Positions 6,084 through 14,652 of a DNA stretch of 64,000 bases are shown here, in pieces (the first letter of the stretch is position 1; each line of letters starts with the position of its first letter). Source of the stretch: Paenibacillus sp. FSL R7-0345 (GTDB taxonomy: Bacteria; Bacillota; Bacilli; Paenibacillales; Paenibacillaceae); the NCBI RefSeq assembly GCF_038595055.1, contig NZ_CP152002.1:2462501-2526500 (forward strand), read 5' to 3'. The notes under the pieces were generated by a model that did not search any database, was not told the origin of the DNA, and saw only the letters and a list, made by a program, of their open reading frames with translations. Position numbers and translations under genes: made by a program.

Positions 6084-8852
6084 TTGTCTGATTCCCTTTA
6101 TAAAACCCTATATATGCGGTCTTCCACCGGTTTTGCAGTCGTTTCTCTCAAGAACGGAATGATAGAGCTCGCGAATCCGGCCTTATGCGGTATGTTCGGT
6201 TACAGTGAAGAGGAGTTTTTGAGCCTCGGGTATCTGGACATAACCTGTGTGGAGGCGAAAGACCAGGCAGACCAGGAACGGGTGATGAAGCTCCTGCTGC
6301 AGAGTCCCGGTGCGTCTGTGGACAGCGAAGAACGGTTTATCCGCAAAAGTGGCGAAATATTCTGGGCGGCGCTGCACCTGTTTCTGACTTTTGATGAGGC
6401 TGCAGGCACTCCGGAGTATATGATTGCGGAACTGCAGGATATCACAGAACGCAAGCAGGCGGAGCAAAGGGTGCGCGAGGAATATAACCTCTATAATCTG
6501 ATCACCCGGAACACGCCGGATATGATCTCATTGGCCGATCCCGAAGGAACCATTGTGTATGTATCCCCTTCTGTGGAAAAAATGCTGGGCTATCCCGCCA
6601 AGGAAATGATCGGTAAGAAAAGACTTGAATATTATCATGAAAAAGACGCCAGTGAGATGAGGGAGCCCGGTAAGCTCTTTTCCGACAATGATGTGTTCAC
6701 CAGGAGAGTGCGCCACAAAAACGGTAATTATCTGTGGATTGAAAGCTCGTTTCAGATTATGCGGAATTCGCAGGGTGAAGTGGAGCAGGTGCTTACCGTA
6801 GCCAGAGATATTACTGCCCGCCGGATAATCGAGGAGCAGCTGCGCGAGAGTGAACGGAATTACCGGCTGATCTCGGAGAATTCCCAGGATTTCATTTCGC
6901 GCAATGCAACGGATAAGGATGCGACGTATCTGTATGCCTCTGCGGTCTGCCGGCAGATGTTCGGCTATACACCTGAGGAAATGGTCGGAACGAAAGGGAT
7001 GGGTTATGTCCATCCTGAGGATAAGGCGAGAGTCCAGCAGTACATCCTTGACGGAATGAGCGGGCTGAAGCTGGAGCCGATCGTGTTCCGCTTTTTGTGC
7101 AAGGACGGCACCTATCTGTGGTCAGAAACGACGCTGCGCCATATCACTTACGGTTTCGGCGAGAATCCGGAAATTATCGGTGTAACCCGGGATGTCTCGG
7201 AGCGTAAGCAATATGAGCTGAAGATGATGGAGGATATCACTGAGCGGAAACGCCATCTGGAGCAGATTGAGAAGCTCAGCTATGAGCACTCACTGATTTT
7301 GAACTCTGTTACTGAAGGGATATTTGGCATAAGCCTCGAAGGAGAGACGGTGTTTATTAATCCGGCCGCCTCCGTCATGCTGGGTTATGACAGCCAGCCG
7401 GGCGGGGGCATCGAGCTGCATGCCATACAGCAGACGTGGCTGGACGGTGAGCCTTATCCGGGAGGCGGCATGACGCTGCCGGAATGGTTCGCAGAGCATC
7501 TGTCCTATGAGGAGAAGGAAGGAGTATTCTGGCGTCTGGACGGCTCCAGCTTCCTGGTCAGGTACCGGATAACTCCGCTGTTTGACAACGGGGAGCAGAA
7601 GGGCGTTGTTGTTGTATTCCGCGATATTACGGAGGAAAAAGCGATTGTGCGGGCCAAAGAGTCGGCCGAACAGGCGGACCGGGCGAAGTCGGAGTTTCTG
7701 GCGATTATGAGCCATGAGCTGCGCACGCCGATGAACGGGATTATCGGGATGACGGATCTGCTCACCACTACCGAGCTTAGTGAGGAGCAGCAGTACTATG
7801 CGCAGATTATCAACAAGAGCAGTGCATCGCTGCTGCATATCCTTAATGAAGTGCTGGATTTCAGCAAAGTTGAGGCCGGCATGATGACGGTGGATCTGCA
7901 GGCGGTTGATCTCCGGCAGGTGATGGCTAATGTAACTGAAATCTTTTATCCGCGGGTGAAGGAAAAAGGGCTTGCCCTGCATATGGAGATTGATCCGCAG
8001 CTTCCGCCGCTGCTTGTGACAGATGAGGGCAGACTGCGTCAGATTCTGATTAATCTGGCCGGCAATGCCGTTAAATTCACTGATGAAGGAACGGTCAGCA
8101 TGACGGCTCAGCTGGAGGCGGTTTCTGAGAACGGAACGGTTATCCTCAAATTTACGGTAAAGGATACCGGGATCGGCATTGCGCCAGCCAGCCAGGGGCT
8201 GCTGTTCCAATCCTTTTCCCAGCTGCATCCTTCAATTAACCGCAAGTACGGCGGTACCGGACTGGGGCTTGCGATCAGCAAGAAGCTGGTCGAGCTGCTG
8301 GGCGGGGTAATCGGTGTGGACAGCCGGGAAGGGGAAGGGGCGGAGTTCAATTTTACCATTGAAGCCCTGATTCCGCGGGAGGATTATGCCCGGGAGACCT
8401 TAACGGCAGGTGAAGGGGATAAGCAGGTTACAGTACAGAACAGGCGCAGTGAGTACTCGTTCGGTGAATTTGGCCCGCTGTCCATTCTGATTGCTGAAGA
8501 TCATCCGGTCAACCTGCAGATCCTGCAGGCGTACCTCAAGAAGCGGGGATATACTGCTGATACGGCCCTGAACGGACAGCAGGCAGTGGAGGCGGTACGT
8601 TTGCGCCATTATGACCTGATCTTTATGGATATCCAGATGCCGCTGATGGACGGGATTGAAGCTACAATGCGGATACGGGAGGAGCACGGGCTGTACCCGG
8701 TTATTGTTGCCGCCACTGCTTTCGCACAGAAGGAAGACAAGGAGATGTGCCTGAGAGCTGGTATGCAGGATTTCATCTCCAAGCCCATCCGTACCGAGGA
8801 ACTGGACAAGATATTAAGAGAATGGTCGGCCCAGCTCCGTAAACTGGAATAA
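6084..8852 (+). CDS. Hybrid histidine kinase with four PAS domains and a receiver
   Basis: 922 residues, no membrane segment, so cytosolic. Four PAS/PAC units occupy roughly residues 10-125, 132-250, 255-375 and 393-510, each ending in a PAC-like DIT(E)RK or DVSERK motif. Then come a dimerisation/phosphoacceptor domain (SHELRTPMNG, His544), an HATPase domain (NLAGNAVKF, DTGIGIA, GGTGLGLAI) and a C-terminal receiver (IAEDHPVN, phospho-acceptor Asp849 in FMDIQMP). No HPt domain or DNA-binding output is encoded here, so a separate phosphotransfer partner is expected. The TTG start is supported by AGAGGAGG eight bases upstream. The signal is unknown; stacked PAS domains suggest redox or small-ligand sensing. 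A small membrane protein follows 24 bases on. Confidence 0.92.
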   Translation: MSDSLYKTLYMRSSTGFAVVSLKNGMIELANPALCGMFGYSEEEFLSLGYLDITCVEAKDQADQERVMKLLLQSPGASVDSEERFIRKSGEIFWAALHLFLTFDEAAGTPEYMIAELQDITERKQAEQRVREEYNLYNLITRNTPDMISLADPEGTIVYVSPSVEKMLGYPAKEMIGKKRLEYYHEKDASEMREPGKLFSDNDVFTRRVRHKNGNYLWIESSFQIMRNSQGEVEQVLTVARDITARRIIEEQLRESERNYRLISENSQDFISRNATDKDATYLYASAVCRQMFGYTPEEMVGTKGMGYVHPEDKARVQQYILDGMSGLKLEPIVFRFLCKDGTYLWSETTLRHITYGFGENPEIIGVTRDVSERKQYELKMMEDITERKRHLEQIEKLSYEHSLILNSVTEGIFGISLEGETVFINPAASVMLGYDSQPGGGIELHAIQQTWLDGEPYPGGGMTLPEWFAEHLSYEEKEGVFWRLDGSSFLVRYRITPLFDNGEQKGVVVVFRDITEEKAIVRAKESAEQADRAKSEFLAIMSHELRTPMNGIIGMTDLLTTTELSEEQQYYAQIINKSSASLLHILNEVLDFSKVEAGMMTVDLQAVDLRQVMANVTEIFYPRVKEKGLALHMEIDPQLPPLLVTDEGRLRQILINLAGNAVKFTDEGTVSMTAQLEAVSENGTVILKFTVKDTGIGIAPASQGLLFQSFSQLHPSINRKYGGTGLGLAISKKLVELLGGVIGVDSREGEGAEFNFTIEALIPREDYARETLTAGEGDKQVTVQNRRSEYSFGEFGPLSILIAEDHPVNLQILQAYLKKRGYTADTALNGQQAVEAVRLRHYDLIFMDIQMPLMDGIEATMRIREEHGLYPVIVAATAFAQKEDKEMCLRAGMQDFISKPIRTEELDKILREWSAQLRKLE

Positions 8853-8876
8853 CGGCGTCCGAGGGAGGTTGCGGGA

Positions 8877-9065
8877 ATGAAAGGACTCCTGTATTTGCTG
8901 TTTGCTGCAGCGTACGTGCTGGTGACCTTTTTTGGAATGGGGCCGGTGCTATTCGCGGATGGAACGGCAGCTGAACGGGTGGTGACACTGATGACGGTGC
9001 TGCTGATCTATGTCCTGCTTACGCTCGGACTGCTGCTGGTGCGCAGGCGTTACCGAAAGCATTGA
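8877..9065 (+). CDS. Small two-helix membrane protein of unknown function
   Basis: 62 residues. Two hydrophobic stretches (about 3-25 and 37-54) are separated by a short loop GPVLFADGTAAERV, with a basic tail RRRYRKH that should face the cytoplasm. GAGGGAGG lies eight bases upstream of the ATG. It follows the hybrid kinase by 24 bases and may be cotranscribed with it. I do not recognise the family with certainty. The promoter of the next gene overlaps its stop codon. Confidence 0.7.
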   Translation: MKGLLYLLFAAAYVLVTFFGMGPVLFADGTAAERVVTLMTVLLIYVLLTLGLLLVRRRYRKH

Positions 9066-9090
9066 CAATCTTTTCTTGGCTGGCTATATT
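9062..9090 (+). promoter_or_regulatory. Consensus SigA promoter before the NusG-II gene
   Basis: TTGACA (9062-9067), a 17-base spacer and TATATT (9085-9090). It overlaps the stop codon of the preceding small gene, giving the next gene its own start about 55 bases upstream of its ATG. Confidence 0.8.
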
Positions 9091-9150
9091 AATATTATTC
9101 GTAACTTTTACGCATAAAATACAGGCAGCGAGAGGATTACACCACCGGAT

Positions 9151-9549
9151 ATGATGAAACGCGGAGATTTTATAGTAATTGTAGTGGTTCTGCTGCTGGC
9201 TGGCGGAATCTGTGGGGCTAAATGGCTGGATACCCGGGGTGAGAAGTATGAGCAGGGGGATTTACAGGCTGTGATTACAGTCAACGGTAAAGCCTATCAG
9301 ACTGTCACGCTGACCAAGGAAGAGCAGGTCATTGATATTCAGACCAAATACGGCCATAACATCCTCAAGGTATACGACTATGGCATTCAGATGACCTATT
9401 CCGATGCCCCGCTAAGTATTGCGCTTGACATGGGCTTCATCTCCAGGCCGAAACAGCAGATTATCTGCCTTCCGGCCAGGCTGATGGTAGAGGTTGTTAA
9501 TCCTGATTCCTCTATCGATAATGACGAGGAGCTGGACGCTGTTATTTAG
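9151..9549 (+). CDS. Membrane-anchored NusG domain II protein
   Basis: 132 residues. An N-terminal anchor or uncleaved signal (FIVIVVVLLLAGGICGA, residues 7-23) is followed by an extracytoplasmic domain. The pattern VIDIQTKYGHNILKVYDYGI...GFISRPKQQIICLPARLMVEV fits the stand-alone NusG domain II family of Firmicutes. The usual CPD-x-C cysteine pair is replaced (SDAPLSIAL), leaving one Cys in the IICLP segment. Function unknown. The start is weakly defined: two adjacent ATGs and only AGAGGA about 15 bases upstream. The gene ends 7 bases from the end of a convergent gene with no terminator between them. Confidence 0.8.
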   Translation: MMKRGDFIVIVVVLLLAGGICGAKWLDTRGEKYEQGDLQAVITVNGKAYQTVTLTKEEQVIDIQTKYGHNILKVYDYGIQMTYSDAPLSIALDMGFISRPKQQIICLPARLMVEVVNPDSSIDNDEELDAVI

Positions 9550-9556
9550 CGTCTAT

Positions 9557-10423
9557 TTATTCATCCGGACTGTCTGTGAGCTGATCCCAGGCGGCTACGG
9601 AATCGGCATTGGAATATACATAAGGCGTCACCGGCTGCGGAACCGGAGTTATGGTTTCGGGAATAATCTGAACAACGGCTTTCCCCTGAAATTCTGCTGT
9701 ATGAAGCTTGCCCCGCACCTCAATCCAGGTGTCTGCGGGCAGGCTTATTTGCGTTCCGGGATCAAGCAGGATACCGAATGGCGTTGCGTCTGCCGTGCAG
9801 CACTGCACCAGAAAACGGCTTACGGCCAAAGAATCACCGTTTGCCCCCTGCTCCCTATACAGAAATCCGGAGACGGAAACTTCTTTGCCCTCAAACTGCT
9901 TTTTGTACAGGTCGATTGCCCCGAAGGTTTCGGAAAAGATCTCAGGATGCACCGTAATTACAGGCTGTTTATCCAGTTTTTCCGCCAGCTTGGCAAATTC
10001 CTCCTGATAGGGGCTGGAGGCGGCAAACCGCTCTTCCCGGCCTTCCTCGGGCGAAATATAGGTGAGCGAGACGCCTTTTCGTGCTGCGGCAGCAGTGCCA
10101 AGCGCCCGGTCGGGCAGTACAAAGCCGAGCAGGAGCGGCAGCAGGAACAGGCCGTATAAGGCGGTACTCCTGAGCACCGACCGGGGCAGCTGATGTTCAC
10201 AGTCGCAGAGTGTGCTGCTTTTGCCGAACAGGGCTTGTAACCCCAGACTTGCGGCCATCAGCGCCAGCGGTACCGGACAGAGCGAAATCCAGCGGGCCAG
10301 CTTGGGGGCAACATAATAATGCAGCGCATCCTGCTGGCTCAAATGGGCGATATACAGCGCAAAGCCGAGCAGCAGGGCCGCCCGGAGCAGGTAATGCGCA
10401 CGGATGCTTCGCGGGTCATTCAT
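9557..10423 (-). CDS. TIGR03943/YcgQ-family membrane protein
   Basis: 288 residues. Several N-terminal hydrophobic segments (about 8-120) are followed by a soluble domain with FLVQCCTADATPFGI and DTWIEVRGKL, the pattern of TIGR03943 (B. subtilis YcgQ, formerly DUF1980). GGAGG lies five bases before the ATG. It is the last gene of a minus-strand group after a YcgR-like permease (21-base gap) and a CobW-type GTPase. YcgQ/YcgR partners occur near metal-handling genes, so a role in divalent metal handling is likely but unproven. Confidence 0.85.
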   Translation of the reverse strand: MNDPRSIRAHYLLRAALLLGFALYIAHLSQQDALHYYVAPKLARWISLCPVPLALMAASLGLQALFGKSSTLCDCEHQLPRSVLRSTALYGLFLLPLLLGFVLPDRALGTAAAARKGVSLTYISPEEGREERFAASSPYQEEFAKLAEKLDKQPVITVHPEIFSETFGAIDLYKKQFEGKEVSVSGFLYREQGANGDSLAVSRFLVQCCTADATPFGILLDPGTQISLPADTWIEVRGKLHTAEFQGKAVVQIIPETITPVPQPVTPYVYSNADSVAAWDQLTDSPDE

Positions 10424-10444
10424 AGAAACCTCCTAGAGTAAAGA

Positions 10445-11434
10445 CTAGAGCCAGAGAGAAGCCAGCACCGAGCCGATAAAAACGGCTGCTAAAATGAGAA
10501 AGAACAGATAGAAGGCGAATCTGGTTTTGAACAGGGAGAGCAGCATCAGCGAGTTTTTGAAGTCAAGTGTCGGTCCGAGCACCATAAAGGCCAGCAGGGA
10601 GCCGGACGGAAAGGTATGCAGAAAGGTGGCCGCAACAAAAGCGTCAGAAGTGGAGCATAGTGACAGCACGAAGGCGAGGCCCATCATGAACAGATACGAG
10701 CCCAGCGGCATGCCGCCGATGGCTTGAAGGCTGCTGTGATCCATAAAGGTCTGAATGCCCGCAGTCAGCAGGCAGCCGATGATCAGATATTTGCCCATCT
10801 CGAAAAATTCATCCGAGGTATGCACAAGCACGGAGACAAACCGGCCCCCGCGGGTGGCCAGCCGGTGTGCTTCGCCGCTCTCCCGCCGGATGGTCAGCCG
10901 CAGCGGCGACTTGGTCACAGTGGCGTATATGATAAGACCTACAGCAGCTGCCACGGCAAAAGCCAGTCCCATCCGCGCGTAAGCCAGCCAGGGATGGGTG
11001 CGGAAGGCAGTCAGCGTAGCCCCGTATACGACAGGGTTCAGGATCGGGCCGGAGAGGATGAACACAATAGCGACATACAGCGGCATCCCCTTCTGCATCA
11101 GCCGGCGGACAAGCGGAATCATTCCGCATTCGCAGACTGGGAAAATGATGCCCAGCAGGCAGCCGAACAGGATCGCCGGGACCGGGCGCCGCGGAATCCA
11201 GCGTGAGATCCATTCGTCCGGAACGAATACACGCAGCAGTGAGGAGAGCAGGGCGCCGAGCAGCACGAAGGGCATAGCCTCCAGCAGAATGCCGATAAAA
11301 GCTGCTTTAAAGCTGTGCATATAGGCGTTGTCCAGCAGCTCCGGATGTTCCGGCAGCCAGACTATGCCCAGGGTGATCAGAAAGACGGCGGGAACAAGCA
11401 GCGGCAGCAGTTTGAGCGGTGAAAATATAGTCAA
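10445..11434 (-). CDS. YcgR-family permease (DUF318/ArsP-like)
   Basis: 329 residues with eight to ten hydrophobic helices. FVLLGALLSSLLRVF, PVCECGMIPLVRRL and LSGPILNPVVYGATL are the conserved motifs of the DUF318 permease family (YcgR, related to ArsP). The CECG cysteines may coordinate a metal or metalloid. The start is TTG at 11434 with AAGGAG upstream. It sits between the CobW-type GTPase (32-base gap) and the TIGR03943 protein, a conserved trio suggesting that the GTPase delivers metal to or from the permease complex; the substrate is unknown. Confidence 0.87.
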   Translation of the reverse strand: MTIFSPLKLLPLLVPAVFLITLGIVWLPEHPELLDNAYMHSFKAAFIGILLEAMPFVLLGALLSSLLRVFVPDEWISRWIPRRPVPAILFGCLLGIIFPVCECGMIPLVRRLMQKGMPLYVAIVFILSGPILNPVVYGATLTAFRTHPWLAYARMGLAFAVAAAVGLIIYATVTKSPLRLTIRRESGEAHRLATRGGRFVSVLVHTSDEFFEMGKYLIIGCLLTAGIQTFMDHSSLQAIGGMPLGSYLFMMGLAFVLSLCSTSDAFVAATFLHTFPSGSLLAFMVLGPTLDFKNSLMLLSLFKTRFAFYLFFLILAAVFIGSVLASLWL

Positions 11435-11466
11435 GGCGTCGTCAGGCTCCTTCCCGTTTCATTGCT

Positions 11467-12510
11467 TCAGCTGAAAAGCTGAGACCAGCGGCTGCTCAGC
11501 TGCTCTTCATTTAAACCCAGACCGATAAATACAATATAAGGCTGGCCGGGATACCTTGAGGCTTCCCAGCTGATCCGGTTACCTGCGAACTGGACCAGCT
11601 GGACAGGCTGAAGTCCGTGCTCCTGGCCAGCCAGGCGGACATGGCCCTTGGCTCTAAGCAGGCTGGCACCCCATTGCCGCAGGAAGGCTTCCAGCTTCTC
11701 TCCCGAAATGCCCTGCTCCGCAGACTGCGGAAAGGTGAGTGTGACAGCGGATACCTGCGAGTAGGAGCCGCCGGTGCCGGTCTCCCGCTCCTGTACGGCG
11801 GTTGCTCCGGGAGTCTGTCCGGATTGCTGGCGTTTTAGCGGAACACCGCTGACAGGAAGCACACTGCGCAGGGCGGCGGCCTTACGGGGCTCCTGCGGAA
11901 TTATGCCGGCGAGCAGCGGGGCAAGATTGATTTCACTGTAATGGGTAAAAACAATCTCCGAGTCCATATTGTATTTGCGGATTGTTTTTTCAATACGCCA
12001 CAGCCGCTCCGGCTCGACAAGGTCGGATTTGTTGACGATCAGCAGATCAGCACCGGCAAGCTGCTTGCGGAGTGTCCGGACCAGCTGCTTGTCGGACGAG
12101 AAGCGGCTGTTGTATTCCAGCACGTTCTCCGCATCCAGTACGGAAACGGTATAATGCAGATTTACTTTTTCATTAAGCGGCTGCTCCTGCAGCGTCAGGG
12201 CGATTTCTTCAGGATCGGCCACCCCGGTAAGCTCGATATAGATAATGTCCGGCCGCCGGGCGAGTACGGCATTCAGGCTTCTGGGCAAATCCTCTTTGCG
12301 GCTGCAGCAGACACAGCCGTCCAGCAGCTTTTCCACATTGGCCCCGGTCTGCTCCTGTAAAATATAGCCGTCGACATCGCGTTTACCCAGCTCGTTCATC
12401 ACAACCCCTGCATTCAGCCCCCGTGCCTTGCTCTCATGCAGCAGGGTGAGCAGGAGGGTTGTCTTCCCGCTCCCCAAAAAGCCGCTCAATATCATCACCG
12501 GTATCTTCAT
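11467..12510 (-). CDS. CobW/COG0523-family metal chaperone GTPase
   Basis: 347 residues. Walker A GFLGSGKTT at the N terminus, the metal-binding CxCC motif in GCVCCSRKEDL (about residues 69-79), Walker B-like IIYIELTGVADP, the NKSD GTP-specificity motif, and a CobW C-terminal domain (SLLRAKGHVRLAGQE). COG0523 proteins load zinc or other metals onto clients. The start at 12510 follows GGGAG by eight bases. It leads the minus-strand group with the YcgR-like permease. It differs clearly from the plus-strand paralogue at 12931-14139. No Zur-type box was found directly on its side. Confidence 0.88.
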   Translation of the reverse strand: MKIPVMILSGFLGSGKTTLLLTLLHESKARGLNAGVVMNELGKRDVDGYILQEQTGANVEKLLDGCVCCSRKEDLPRSLNAVLARRPDIIYIELTGVADPEEIALTLQEQPLNEKVNLHYTVSVLDAENVLEYNSRFSSDKQLVRTLRKQLAGADLLIVNKSDLVEPERLWRIEKTIRKYNMDSEIVFTHYSEINLAPLLAGIIPQEPRKAAALRSVLPVSGVPLKRQQSGQTPGATAVQERETGTGGSYSQVSAVTLTFPQSAEQGISGEKLEAFLRQWGASLLRAKGHVRLAGQEHGLQPVQLVQFAGNRISWEASRYPGQPYIVFIGLGLNEEQLSSRWSQLFS

Positions 12511-12660
12511 GGTCCACACTCCCGCCTTTTTTTTGTTATCAGTCAGTAACTGCAAGAATCATAGTTTCATAATTCCATCTATACGTGCTGCGGCGGACAG
12601 AAAGACCACAAATGTAAGAGAGTTCCTGCTGCGCTGATAGAATTTTTTTGGCACAGGCAG

Positions 12661-12714
12661 TTGACAGCGGGCTAAAGGAGCCTGTATGATGTGTAAATCG
12701 TAAAAATTACGATT
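12661..12714 (+). promoter_or_regulatory. rpmG promoter with Zur-type operator
   Basis: TTGACA (12661-12666), an 18-base spacer and TATGAT (12685-12690) form the promoter. The inverted repeat AATCGTAA-AAA-TTACGATT (12696-12714) covers the expected start point and matches the Bacillus Zur consensus TCGTAAT-N-ATTACGA at all but the central positions. Zinc-bound Zur should block initiation here, so the downstream genes would be on only under zinc shortage. Confidence 0.85.
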
Positions 12715-12735
12715 AAATAAAAGGAGCTGATTATT

Positions 12736-12885
12736 GTGAGAGTAACTGTTACTTTGGCCTGTACGGAAACAGGTGACCGCAACTATACCACCGTCAAGAA
12801 TAAGAAAAATAATCCCGAGCGTCTGGAAATGAAAAAATATTGTCCGCGTTTGAAGCGCGTTACACTGCACCGTGAAACCCGCTAA
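12736..12885 (+). CDS. rpmG: 50S ribosomal protein L33, zinc-independent form
   Basis: 49 residues, GTG start with AAGGAG upstream. L33 lies in the large ribosomal subunit. The zinc form has two CxxC pairs; here the second cysteine of each pair is lost (LACTETG and KKYCPRLKR), so zinc cannot be held. Such C-minus paralogues replace the zinc form and free zinc when it is scarce. It is the first gene behind a Zur-type operator and precedes a YciC/ZagA-type GTPase by 45 bases, exactly as expected for a zinc-starvation operon. Confidence 0.93.
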   Translation: MRVTVTLACTETGDRNYTTVKNKKNNPERLEMKKYCPRLKRVTLHRETR

Positions 12886-12930
12886 TGCTCAAGTGTTAGT
12901 GCAAATAAAACTAAAGTAAGGGGCATAACC

Positions 12931-14139
12931 ATGAAAAAAATTCCTGTAACCGTACTGAGCGGCTATCTCGGCTCCGGCAAAACTACACTGCTCAACCATA
13001 TCCTGCAGAACAGGGATGGCCTGAAGGTGGCGGTAATCGTCAATGACATGAGTGAAGTGAACGTGGATGCCAATCTGGTCAAATCCGGTAACACTCTGTC
13101 ACGGACTGAAGAGACGCTGGTGGAGATGTCAAACGGCTGCATCTGCTGCACCCTGCGCGACGATCTGCTGCGTGAAGTGAGCAAGCTGGCTGCTGAAGGC
13201 CGGTTCGACTATATCCTGATTGAATCCTCCGGGATCAGCGAGCCCGTACCGGTGGCCCAGACCTTTACTTACGCGAATCCGGAGCTGGATATTGATCTGA
13301 CGGAGCTGGCCAGGCTCGATACGATGGTTACGGTGGTTGACGCGAACCGGTTCTGGCATGATTTTGCTTCAGGGGACAGCTTGCTTGACCGCAGCATGAC
13401 CGCCGGGGAAAATGATTTCCGCGATATCGTCGACCTGCTGATCGACCAGATCGAGACCTGCGATGTGCTGCTGCTGAACAAATGTGATCTGGTGGAGGAA
13501 CAGGAGCTGAACAAGCTGGAGGCCGTACTGCGCAGACTGCAGCCTTCCGCCAAAATAATCCGCACCGTTAAGGGTGTGGTGGATCCTAAGGAAATTCTCA
13601 ACACCGGCCGGTTCGATTTTGAAAAAACAAGCATGTCCTCCGGCTGGATTGCCGAGCTGAACAAGGAGGAGCATACACCGGAGACGGAGGAATACGGCAT
13701 CGCCTCGTTCGTTTACCGGCGCAGAGCACCGTTTCATCCGCAGCGGCTCAGCTTCTTCTTCAGCAACTGGCCGGAGGAAGTGGTGCGGGCCAAGGGTCTG
13801 GTCTGGATTGCCGCCAAAGGTGATCTGGCGGCAACCCTGAGCCAGGCCGGACCGTCAATCCAGTTCGGCCCGGCGGGCTACTGGCTGGCTACACTGCCGG
13901 AAAGTCAGCAGCAGGAGGTGCTGGCAACTGAGCCGGATGTGAAGGCCAAATGGGATCAGCAGTGGGGTGACCGGATGAACGAGATCGTGTTCATCGGCAT
14001 CGGAACGGACCGGGCTGCATTGGAAGCGCGGCTTGACAGATGCCTCCTGTCCGCTGAAGAGATGGGAGAGGACTGGAAGCAGTTTAATAATCCGCTGCCT
14101 TGGCCTTCTGAGGAGCTGCTGGCTGCGGGGCAGGAGTAA
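12931..14139 (+). CDS. zagA: YciC/ZagA-type zinc chaperone GTPase
   Basis: 402 residues, COG0523 family. Walker A GYLGSGKTT, CxCC motif in NGCICCTLRDDL (about residues 68-79), Walker B-like YILIESSGISEP, NKCD specificity motif, and a CobW C-terminal domain (FFFSNWPEEVVRAKGLVWIA). The length and the long C-terminal part match B. subtilis YciC (ZagA), a Zur-controlled GTPase that delivers zinc to key enzymes such as the folate enzyme FolE during depletion. It probably shares the Zur-controlled promoter at 12661 with rpmG. AAGGGG lies upstream of the ATG. Confidence 0.9.
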   Translation: MKKIPVTVLSGYLGSGKTTLLNHILQNRDGLKVAVIVNDMSEVNVDANLVKSGNTLSRTEETLVEMSNGCICCTLRDDLLREVSKLAAEGRFDYILIESSGISEPVPVAQTFTYANPELDIDLTELARLDTMVTVVDANRFWHDFASGDSLLDRSMTAGENDFRDIVDLLIDQIETCDVLLLNKCDLVEEQELNKLEAVLRRLQPSAKIIRTVKGVVDPKEILNTGRFDFEKTSMSSGWIAELNKEEHTPETEEYGIASFVYRRRAPFHPQRLSFFFSNWPEEVVRAKGLVWIAAKGDLAATLSQAGPSIQFGPAGYWLATLPESQQQEVLATEPDVKAKWDQQWGDRMNEIVFIGIGTDRAALEARLDRCLLSAEEMGEDWKQFNNPLPWPSEELLAAGQE

Positions 14140-14289
14140 CAGTGGTGTTTAAGATGTGAACGATACAGAGGCGGAATCAAGGATCAGAATTAGAATGCTG
14201 TACGAGTAGCGCAGGCTTCGAATGATCGCATGTTACTGCTGGGGGTTCCGGTTTTCGGTTCGAGCTAAAGGAGTGAGAAGCTATAGATG

Positions 14290-14387
14290 TTGATTAATCG
14301 TAATTATTATGATTAATTTCGTCAAACCGGTTTACAAATCGTAATTATTACGATAAACTCATTGAAGTGAAAACGTAATAATTACTA
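14290..14387 (+). promoter_or_regulatory. Tandem Zur operators with embedded promoters ahead of znuCBA
   Basis: Three Zur-like boxes in 90 bases. Box 2 (14339-14353) is a perfect TCGTAAT-T-ATTACGA; it fills the 17-base spacer between TTTACA (14331-14336) and TAAACT (14354-14359). Box 1 (14298-14312) differs at one base and sits the same way between TTGATT (14290-14295) and TTAATT (14313-14318). Box 3 (14373-14387) has two mismatches. Boxes 1 and 2 are 41 bases apart, about four helical turns. Zur binding would cover both promoters. A leader of about 290 bases separates them from znuC. Confidence 0.82.
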
Positions 14388-14437
14388 ACAACGGGTGCTG
14401 AATGCCCTTTGAATGTCCCTTGAACGCCACAGAATGA

Positions 14438-14566
14438 CTCTAACGGACACCATAGCCTTTATTGGGCTGAAAACGAGGCTCAGAAATTTTTAACGGCATC
14501 TGAGTCCGTAAGAAATGGAAAGTGGCTCAGCAGGCGCATTTAACGGCATTGGAGTCCGTTAGAAAC
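14438..14566. repeat. Three copies of a dispersed CTAACGGAC/GTCCGTTAG repeat
   Basis: Copies at 14438-14463 (inverted: CTCTAACGGACACCATAGCC), 14486-14516 and 14537-14566 (direct: TTTAACGGCAT-x-x-GAGTCCGT-x-AGAAA). The two direct copies are 51 bases apart. Further copies lie at 43326-43514. The family is intergenic and non-coding. Here it sits between the Zur-controlled promoters and znuC, so it would be transcribed as part of the znu leader. Confidence 0.7.
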
Positions 14567-14652
14567 AGTGAAGGTGGGTGAAAGCCGGTGCGATTAAGTA
14601 TGAGCCGGTGCAAGTGGATGGGAGCCGACGAGTCAAGAAGGGAGGCAGGGCC

